Shown piece after piece: positions 1 through 5,276 of a stretch of DNA of 7,595 nucleotides (position 1 is its first letter; each line of letters begins with the position of its first letter). The notes below the pieces were generated by a model. That model was not told the DNA's origin, searched no databases, and was given only the letters and a program-made list of their open reading frames with translations. Location of the stretch: the NCBI GenBank assembly GCA_035628335.1, contig DASPKA010000133.1, positions 1 through 7,595 of the forward strand, read 5' to 3'. Origin of the DNA: DASPKA01 sp035628335. GTDB taxonomy: Bacteria; Patescibacteriota; Doudnabacteria; UBA920. The translations under genes were made by a program, and so were the position numbers.

Positions 1-1
1 A

Positions 2-637
2 ATAGCAGGAGCTCATACCGGTGTTTCTGTTGGACCAGATGGAGGAACTCACCAGGCACTGGAAGACATTGCCATAACTCGATGCTTACCCAACTTAGTT
101 GTACTCGCTCCTTGCGATTCAGTGGAAACTAAGAAAGCAACAATTGCTGCTGCAAGGTTCAACGGCCCGGTGTATTTTCGTTTTACCCGTGAAAAAACTC
201 CAGTTATGACGCTTCCAGAAACTCCTTTTGAAATAGGGAAGGCCCAGGTTTTTAAAGAGGGGAAAGATGTTGTACTCATTGGGTGCGGTCCGGTGTTGTA
301 TAATGGATATAAGGCAGCAGTGGAGCTCGAAAAAGAGGGCCTTTCGGTTATGGTAGTGAATTCCCCCTCCATAAAGCCGCTTGATGAACACACAGTTTTA
401 CAAGCAGCTAAATCGTGTGGCGCTGTGGTAACTTTAGAAGAACACCAAATTATGGGAGGGTTTGGTTCAGCAGTTGCAGAGTTTCTGGCAAAAAAACTAC
501 CTGTTCCCATTGAGTTCGTGGGAGTAAATGACCGTTTCGGCGAGTCCGGTACCCCAGAAGAACTGATAAAGCATTTTGGTTTGGGTTTAGAAAGCATTAA
601 ACATGCGCTACGTGCTGCGTATGCGCGTAAAAAATGA
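2..637 (+). CDS. tkt: Transketolase, C-terminal part (5' end outside window)
   Basis: Transketolase moves two-carbon ketol units between sugar phosphates in the non-oxidative pentose phosphate pathway, using thiamine diphosphate. The frame is open from the window edge and 211 residues are visible. They cover the end of the pyrimidine-binding domain and the whole C-terminal domain. The visible start carries the family signature: a His at visible residue 5, then SVGPDGGTHQ with Asp13 and His17. Their spacing matches E. coli His461/Asp469/His473. An EDIA..R..PN..V..P.D..E block follows, then Arg60/Arg63 in the phosphate-binding YFRFTRE segment. Residues from about 75 onward form the C-terminal Rossmann-like domain. 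An in-frame GTG at 122 would make a shorter protein but lies inside the conserved domain, so it is not the start. Whether this is a full-length enzyme or the C-terminal subunit of a split transketolase cannot be told here. It ends in TGA, one codon before the next gene, in the same frame. Confidence 0.93.
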   Translation: MAGAHTGVSVGPDGGTHQALEDIAITRCLPNLVVLAPCDSVETKKATIAAARFNGPVYFRFTREKTPVMTLPETPFEIGKAQVFKEGKDVVLIGCGPVLYNGYKAAVELEKEGLSVMVVNSPSIKPLDEHTVLQAAKSCGAVVTLEEHQIMGGFGSAVAEFLAKKLPVPIEFVGVNDRFGESGTPEELIKHFGLGLESIKHALRAAYARKK

Positions 638-640
638 TGT

Positions 641-1420
641 ATGACAGAAAAAATCCAGGATACAGATGATGTAAAGAGCGAGTTTGTGGCTCTTGTGTCA
701 CACCAGCTGCGTACTCCGCTTTCGGCTATCCGATGGTACTCGGAAATGCTGATGTCAGGAGATGCAGGGGAGCTTAACGACAAGCAGAAAAAACTTGTGA
801 AGGAGATATACCGCGGTACAAAGCGTATGGTAGAGCTGATTAGCGCACTTTTGGACGTTTCCAGAATTGAGCTTGGGACCTTTGCTGTAGAACCGGAAGA
901 AACAGACCTGGCAGAAATTGCTGCAAGTTCTATTTCGGAGTTGTCCCCAGCTATTCTTGAAAAGGGGCTTGAGATCTCGCAGCAATATGATCCGGGTGTA
1001 CCGCATGTGTACATGGACCCAAGGCATGCGAGGATTATCTTGCAAAATTTGCTTACGAACGCAGCTAAATATACGCCCACAGGAGGAAAAATTTCTGTAC
1101 ACATAAGCAAAGCCGAGCCAGATAATGTAAAAATTGAAATAGCAGATACTGGGTATGGAATTCCTACCGACGCACAAGACAAAGTGTTTACCAAGCTCTT
1201 TCGGGCAAACAACATTAAAGCAAAAGACACTACAGGGTCTGGACTTGGGTTGTACCTGGTTAAGCAAATTATGCTCCATAACGGAGGTGAAATTTCTTTT
1301 TCAAGCGTACTCGACCAAGGGACAACATTTACTATCTTATTACCCTTACAAACAAAAGCTCCAGTTCGCAAAGGCGCTCCGTTGAGTTCATTTGAGAATC
1401 CAACAGAAGCGCTATCATAA
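641..1420 (+). CDS. Minimal sensor-less histidine kinase
   Basis: This is a two-component sensor kinase reduced to its catalytic core (259 aa). The dimerisation/phosphoacceptor domain (residues about 12-80) holds the H-box SHQLRTPL with His21. The ATPase domain (about 127-237) shows the N-box around Asn140 (NLLTNAAKYTP), the G1 box DTGYGIP (169-175), the F-box F183..LF and the G2 box GSGLGL (199-204). All motifs needed for autophosphorylation are intact. There is no membrane segment, PAS, GAF or HAMP region. An in-frame TGA at 635-637 sits just two codons upstream of ATG 641, so the protein cannot be longer under the standard code. It should be cytosolic, taking its signal either directly or from a partner. 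The receiver gene 21 bases downstream is its likely phosphorylation partner. The 22-residue tail after the ATPase domain has no recognisable motif. Confidence 0.93.
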   Translation: MTEKIQDTDDVKSEFVALVSHQLRTPLSAIRWYSEMLMSGDAGELNDKQKKLVKEIYRGTKRMVELISALLDVSRIELGTFAVEPEETDLAEIAASSISELSPAILEKGLEISQQYDPGVPHVYMDPRHARIILQNLLTNAAKYTPTGGKISVHISKAEPDNVKIEIADTGYGIPTDAQDKVFTKLFRANNIKAKDTTGSGLGLYLVKQIMLHNGGEISFSSVLDQGTTFTILLPLQTKAPVRKGAPLSSFENPTEALS

Positions 1421-1441
1421 ACATTATTTAACCTTATACAT

Positions 1442-1831
1442 ATGCCCGAAGCAAAAGATTTCACAGTCCTCGTCTGCGAGGACGAAAAAGCTATGCAAGA
1501 AGCCCTGGCAATGAAGTTTGGTCTTACCGGTTTTCAAGTTGAGACCGCAGATAACGGCCAAATTGCCTTAGACAAGATGCGGGAAAAAAAGCCCAGCATC
1601 TTAATGCTAGACATTATTATGCCTGTTAAAGATGGGTTGACCGTGCTTACGGAGATGTCAGCAGATGACCAACTTAAAGACATTCCCGTTATTCTTTTGA
1701 CTAACTTAAATGAGCCTAACAAAATTATGGAAGCGCTTACACTCGGCGCCAAAGACTATGTAGTAAAAGCTGACTGGAATATAGATGATATCGTTAAGAA
1801 AGTAAAAGATAAACTTGGGATACCTAGCTAA
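1442..1831 (+). CDS. Single-domain CheY-like response regulator
   Basis: This is a stand-alone receiver domain of 129 aa that should take a phosphoryl group from the preceding histidine kinase. The signature residues are present: acidic pair Glu13/Asp14, phosphoacceptor Asp57 in LMLDIIMPVKDG, Thr87 in the ILLTN strand and Lys109 in YVVKAD. The domain fills the whole protein, so there is no DNA-binding or enzymatic output domain. Output must therefore come from protein-protein contact or further phosphotransfer. The conserved C-terminal helix (residues 114-125, IDDIVKKVKDKL) ends the receiver. No Shine-Dalgarno sequence is visible before the ATG. The next gene begins only 2 bases after the stop, which indicates co-transcription. 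Confidence 0.94.
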   Translation: MPEAKDFTVLVCEDEKAMQEALAMKFGLTGFQVETADNGQIALDKMREKKPSILMLDIIMPVKDGLTVLTEMSADDQLKDIPVILLTNLNEPNKIMEALTLGAKDYVVKADWNIDDIVKKVKDKLGIPS

Positions 1832-1833
1832 AT

Positions 1834-2865
1834 ATGTTTTCACGATCGTACGACATAATTTCTGTAGGGGACTGTGCTATAGATACGTTTTTGTTTTTGG
1901 ATGATGAGGATATCCAAATCCAAAATATTCAAGGCAAAGCATTAGCAACTATTAGCTGGGGTGACAAGCTGCCTGTCCAGAAGTTTTTTAAGAGTGTTGC
2001 AGGAAATGCAGCCAATAATGCCATTGCTTCAGCTCGTTTGGGTCTTAAGACTGCATTTTATAGCGTAATCGGGGACGATAGCGGTGGTAGAGAGATATTG
2101 CACCGCATGAAGCAAGAAGGTGTGGACACGAAGTACCTTGAGCTCTCAAAGAAGTATGGTACAAATTACCATACAGCATTGTCTAACCGTGGGGAGCGAA
2201 CTATTTTTGTATATCACGGTATGCGCTCGTATACGCTTCCAGAGTTTTCAAAATCAAGTTGGGTGTATCTAACTTCGATAGGTAAGGGGTTTGAGTCAAT
2301 TTACCCAGCGTTGCTAAGGTTTTTAAAAAAACATAATGTAAAGCTTGGGTTTAACCCGGGTACATACCAGCTCCGTGCTGGCTCCAAGAAGAACGCTTCG
2401 GTGTTGGAACGCACTGATTTCCTTTGCATAAACAGAGAAGAAGCAGTTTTTTGGGTTGGCCAAGGTAGTTACCGTGAACTGTGCGAGCGGTTAGTTAAGC
2501 TAGGTCCGAAAGCAGTTACGGTAACTGATGGACGTCGCGGTGCTTTTTCCTTTTCAAAGGAAGGTTTTATGTATATCCCGGAGTACCCGGGGCTCAAGCG
2601 TATAGAGGCTACTGGTGCAGGTGATGCATTTACCTCGGCATACATAGCTGCGCTTGCACGGGGTAAGACTCATGCGGAAGCGCTCACCTGGGGACCGGTA
2701 AACGCAGGAAGCGTGGTTGGTAAGGTGGGTCCAATTGATGGCTTACTTGGCATAAAAGAGATTCAATCATGGCTTAAGAAAAAACCTACTTATAAGCCGA
2801 TACACATTCGTAGTACTAAAGATAGCGATAGGGTTTTAAAGATTATTAAAAAAGCAAGGCAGTAA
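1834..2865 (+). CDS. PfkB/ribokinase-family carbohydrate kinase
   Basis: This 343-aa ATP-dependent kinase belongs to the ribokinase/PfkB superfamily, whose members phosphorylate sugars, sugar phosphates or nucleosides. The N-terminal PfkB signature reads GNAANNAIASARLG (57-70), followed by the YSVIGDDSGG segment (76-85). The C-terminal signature EATGAGDAFTSA (258-269) contains the anion hole (Gly261-Ala262-Gly263) and catalytic base Asp264. Glu258 stands where Asp is usual. Near the N-terminus, GDCAID (12-17) fits the substrate-contacting segment. A basic tail (about 318-343) follows the fold. Substrate cannot be read from the sequence: ribose, fructose-6-phosphate, tagatose-6-phosphate, adenosine or another nucleoside are all possible. 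Placement between transketolase and GAPDH suggests entry of a sugar phosphate into the glycolytic block (inference). It starts 2 bases after the receiver gene; gap follows after 9 bases. Confidence 0.88.
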   Translation: MFSRSYDIISVGDCAIDTFLFLDDEDIQIQNIQGKALATISWGDKLPVQKFFKSVAGNAANNAIASARLGLKTAFYSVIGDDSGGREILHRMKQEGVDTKYLELSKKYGTNYHTALSNRGERTIFVYHGMRSYTLPEFSKSSWVYLTSIGKGFESIYPALLRFLKKHNVKLGFNPGTYQLRAGSKKNASVLERTDFLCINREEAVFWVGQGSYRELCERLVKLGPKAVTVTDGRRGAFSFSKEGFMYIPEYPGLKRIEATGAGDAFTSAYIAALARGKTHAEALTWGPVNAGSVVGKVGPIDGLLGIKEIQSWLKKKPTYKPIHIRSTKDSDRVLKIIKKARQ

Positions 2866-2874
2866 AGTAAAGAC

Positions 2875-3954
2875 ATGAATACGCACAAGCGAAGAATGTC
2901 CGCCGGAGGCGGATCCGCATCCGGCGGAAAAAAAATCAGAGTTGGGATTAACGGTTTTGGGAGGATAGGGAAGACGGCTTTTAAGATAGCGTTTGATAGC
3001 AAACGTGTAGATGTAGTGGGTATAAATGACCTTTCAGGAGCGAGAGTGTCTGCAGAAACGCTTCGATTTGATTCGAACTATGGTGCGTATAAGCACAATG
3101 TGGGTTTTACAGAAAAAGAAATCGTTGTCGCTGGTAAGAAGATTCCTGTTTTTAAGGAAACAGAACCAAACAGGTTGCCCTGGGGTAAACTGAAAGTTGA
3201 CGTTGTACTTGAGTGCACCGGCAGGTTCACTGACAGTGAAAAAGCAGCTGCACACCTCAAAGCTGGTGCAAAGCGCGTGGTTATATCTGCTCCCGCAAAA
3301 GACGAAGGTGTAACCCCAACATTTTTGCTTGGAGTAAACACCGGCTCTTACAAAGGAGAAAAAATAGTTTCCAATGCTTCTTGTACGACCAACTGTATTG
3401 CCCCTGTGGCTCAAGTATTAAACGATGCATTTGGTATTGAGAAAATGATGATGACCACAGTGCACAGTGTTACTGCGGAACAGAATTTAGTTGACGGGAA
3501 TCCTCCTGGTCTTAAAGGTGGTGACTTAAGACGCGCGCGGAGCGCGATAGGGAACATTGTGCCCACAAGCACTGGTGCTGCCATCTCTACTGCGAAAGCT
3601 ATTCCTGCACTTGAAGGAAAGTTTGATAGTATTTCGCTGCGTGTGCCTACTCGTGTTGGAAGTTTGTCTGACTTTACTATCTTGCTCAAAAAAGATGTAA
3701 CTATAGAACAGGTAAATAAGGCTTTTGTTTCAGCAGAAAAGACTAGACAGTATAGAGGTATACTGCAAACAACAACAGACCCACTAGTATCTTCTGACAT
3801 CATTGGTAATCCACATTCAGCTATTGTTGATCTGTCTCTAACAAACGTTGTCGGCGGGAACATGGTAAAAGTAATTGCCTGGTACGACAATGAATGGGGT
3901 TACTCCAATAGGCTGGTAGAGATCGCGTTGGAGATTTCGAGTCGAAGTACTTAA
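2875..3954 (+). CDS. gap: Glyceraldehyde-3-phosphate dehydrogenase (type I, phosphorylating)
   Basis: GAPDH converts glyceraldehyde-3-phosphate, phosphate and NAD+ to 1,3-bisphosphoglycerate and NADH. The NAD fold begins with RVGINGFGRIG (22-32). Asp52 in GINDL is the position that favours NAD over NADP. Catalytic Cys170 lies in NASCTTNC and His197 in TTVHS; their 27-residue spacing equals that of the Cys149/His176 pair. The loop LRRARSAIGNIVPTSTGAA and the C-terminal WYDNEWGYSNR are also present. Oddly, about 20 residues precede the fold where two to four are usual. Residues 9-18 (Ser/Ala/Gly only) are encoded exactly by a GC-rich palindrome. Start candidates are ATG 2875 and ATG 2896. Both lie before the palindrome, and no usual start codon lies between it and the conserved fold. 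At 359 aa it exceeds the usual 330-340 aa because of this extension. PGK, the next pathway step, follows after an AT-rich repeat. Confidence 0.96.
   Translation: MNTHKRRMSAGGGSASGGKKIRVGINGFGRIGKTAFKIAFDSKRVDVVGINDLSGARVSAETLRFDSNYGAYKHNVGFTEKEIVVAGKKIPVFKETEPNRLPWGKLKVDVVLECTGRFTDSEKAAAHLKAGAKRVVISAPAKDEGVTPTFLLGVNTGSYKGEKIVSNASCTTNCIAPVAQVLNDAFGIEKMMMTTVHSVTAEQNLVDGNPPGLKGGDLRRARSAIGNIVPTSTGAAISTAKAIPALEGKFDSISLRVPTRVGSLSDFTILLKKDVTIEQVNKAFVSAEKTRQYRGILQTTTDPLVSSDIIGNPHSAIVDLSLTNVVGGNMVKVIAWYDNEWGYSNRLVEIALEISSRST
2899..2928. repeat. 30-bp GC-rich near-perfect palindrome inside gap
   Basis: Two abutting 15-base arms, TCCGCCGGAGGCGGA and TCCGCATCCGGCGGA, are reverse complements at 14 of 15 positions; the one mismatch pairs base 2908 with 2919. 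Each arm can also fold alone: TCCGCC/GGCGGA closes a 3-base loop in the first, TCCGC/GCGGA a 5-base loop in the second. It holds 23 G/C of 30, far above its surroundings. Its length is a multiple of three, and it is read through as Ser-Ala-Gly-Gly-Gly-Ser-Ala-Ser-Gly-Gly at the GAPDH N-terminus. A run of eight A (2928-2935) follows directly. The pattern suggests a small dispersed palindromic element inserted in a tolerant site (inference; copies elsewhere cannot be seen in this window). Confidence 0.85.
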
Positions 3955-3972
3955 GAAAAGAAAGGAAATGTC

Positions 3973-4070
3973 CAATTACTAATTTCTAATTACTAATGAA
4001 AATAATAAATGACTAATAGTTTGAGCATTTAAGTATTCATTAGAAATTAGATATTAGAAATTAGTCATTG
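3973..4070. repeat. AT-rich long imperfect inverted repeat between gap and pgk
   Basis: This repeat fills most of the gap-pgk spacer. The outer arms 3973-3989 and 4054-4070 are complementary at 16 of 17 positions. The inner arms 3987-4000 and 4036-4049 are complementary at 13 of 14. The right arm holds a 12-base direct repeat, ATTAGAAATTAG, at 4039-4050 and 4053-4064, and the left arm carries its complement CTAATTTCTAAT at 3979-3990. The central 35 bases (4001-4035) are an AT-rich loop. There is no T-tract after the stem, so it is not a standard intrinsic terminator. The right arm runs into the TTG at 4068, a possible pgk start, so folding could affect pgk translation. It may be a second type of dispersed palindromic element. 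Confidence 0.82.
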
Positions 4071-5276
4071 ATATTTTTGAAATATCTTTCTAGGTCTTAT
4101 ATTGAAAACCAAACCGTAATCTATAGACCTGAACTATCCGTTCCTGTTTCTTCTCAAGGAGAGGTAATGGATGATTTTCGTATTCGTGCAAGCTTGCCTA
4201 CTTTGAGATATTTGCTGGCAGGACACTGCAAGGTGGTAGTGGTTTCTAAAATTGGAAGACCAAAAAATCCAAATCCAGCTCTCTCTATGAAACCAGTAGC
4301 CAAGCGCTTGGCAGAATTGCTCCAGTTGCCCTTTTTGGAGGCGCCATCTTCTGTATACCCTGGTAGGCATGTGGTGTTCTTGTCTGACGATGTGGCGCTT
4401 CCTGGATTGCCTGAAAAGATTGCTGCGCTCAAGGAGAGCGTTATAGTGCTTGAGAATATACGCTTTTATCCAGAGGAACAGGAGAGTAGCGAAATTTTTG
4501 CAGCAGCGTTAGCACGCTTAGGTGACGTCTATGTAGGAGACTCATTTGGCGTTGCTCACCGCACTGATACCTCGGTTTCAGTGTTGCCAATGTACTTACC
4601 GCACTTTGCAGGCTTGCTTATGGAGTCTGAAATTCGAAATTTGAATATAGTGCTTAATTCACCTCGTCCCCCGTTTCTTTTGATGATGGGAGGTGGGAAG
4701 ATCTCAGAAAAAACAGGTATAATTGAGCGGTTAGGGCGCACTGCCACCACTATTGCAGTTGGCGGAGGAATAGCAAATGTCTTCTTTGCCGCTTTGGGAT
4801 ATGAAGTAGGAAAATCTCTGGTTGAACTTGAGGGGATTGAAACTGCTAAGCATATGCTAAAGGAATTTAAGTCAAAGTTACTGTTACCTACTGACGTAGC
4901 TGTTCTTGCAGACAGTGGAACCCCAGCAACGAGAGCCGCGTACCAGGTACTACCCGGTGACACGATTTTGGACATAGGTCCTCAAACAATCTTACGGTTA
5001 AGTGGCGTAATTAAAAAAGCGCGGACCATAGTATGGAACGGCCCGCTTGGTATGTGCGAGCGAAAGCCGTTTCAAACTGGGACCATGGCAGTTGCTAAAG
5101 TAGTTGGTGGGGTTGGAAAACGCACGTGCTTTACTGTTGTTGGGGGTGGGGAGACGGTTGAAGCCGTACGGCAGGCTGGGCAGGAGAACCACATTGACCA
5201 CCTCTCAACCGGTGGTGGTGCAATGCTTGAATATTTATCTGGTAAAGTATTGCCAGGCATAAAGGCGCTTGAATGA
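4068..5276 (+). CDS. pgk: Phosphoglycerate kinase, divergent active site
   Basis: PGK transfers phosphate from 1,3-bisphosphoglycerate to ADP, the first ATP-yielding step of lower glycolysis. The 402-aa product spans both lobes. Conserved features include Arg38 in FRIRASLPT, Arg64 in IGRP, Arg132 in ENIRFYPEE, Arg165 in AHR, Lys211/Lys215 in GGGKISEKTG, GGGIANVF (232-239), Glu331 in NGPLGMCE and STGGGAMLEYLSG (380-392). Several usually invariant residues differ. The N-terminal R-x-D-x-N-x-P motif reads RPELSVP (Glu22, Ser24), SHLGRP reads SKIGRP (Lys61), and GGGDT reads GGGET (Glu362). An in-frame TAG at 4062-4064 limits the start. TTG 4068 and TTG 4077 both work, and 4077 (399 aa) aligns without gaps to typical PGK N-termini. 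No Shine-Dalgarno is visible, and the start abuts the AT-rich repeat. The stop overlaps the next start (ATGA). Activity is likely but not assured. Confidence 0.93.
   Translation: MIFLKYLSRSYIENQTVIYRPELSVPVSSQGEVMDDFRIRASLPTLRYLLAGHCKVVVVSKIGRPKNPNPALSMKPVAKRLAELLQLPFLEAPSSVYPGRHVVFLSDDVALPGLPEKIAALKESVIVLENIRFYPEEQESSEIFAAALARLGDVYVGDSFGVAHRTDTSVSVLPMYLPHFAGLLMESEIRNLNIVLNSPRPPFLLMMGGGKISEKTGIIERLGRTATTIAVGGGIANVFFAALGYEVGKSLVELEGIETAKHMLKEFKSKLLLPTDVAVLADSGTPATRAAYQVLPGDTILDIGPQTILRLSGVIKKARTIVWNGPLGMCERKPFQTGTMAVAKVVGGVGKRTCFTVVGGGETVEAVRQAGQENHIDHLSTGGGAMLEYLSGKVLPGIKALE

Noticed and set aside
122..637. A separate short gene starting at the GTG at 122
   Set aside because: The frame is open to the left edge, and the upstream codons encode the conserved transketolase motif with Asp13/His17, so 122 is internal.
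1434..1442. TATACA as a -10 box in front of the receiver gene
   Set aside because: Transcription would begin inside the coding sequence downstream of the ATG, there is no suitable -35, and the 21-base gap fits co-transcription with the kinase.
49..1464. A 471-codon open frame on the minus strand opposite the transketolase and kinase genes
   Set aside because: Its translation has no recognisable domain and is rich in Ser/Thr/Pro as expected from antisense reading. Both plus-strand genes it covers have intact, highly conserved motifs, so it is a shadow of their codon pattern.
2322..2333. Slippery-looking T5A7 run in the PfkB-family gene
   Set aside because: The kinase reads intact through it with motifs on both sides, and no alternative product or stimulatory structure is visible.
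2928..2935. Eight-A run after the palindrome as a programmed frameshift site in gap
   Set aside because: The zero frame already gives a continuous GAPDH from ATG 2875 or 2896. Neither shifted frame adds a known domain, so frameshifting need not be invoked.
3973..4070. Rho-independent terminator between gap and pgk
   Set aside because: The stem is AT-rich and imperfect, the loop is long and no T-tract follows it; the right arm runs into the pgk start.
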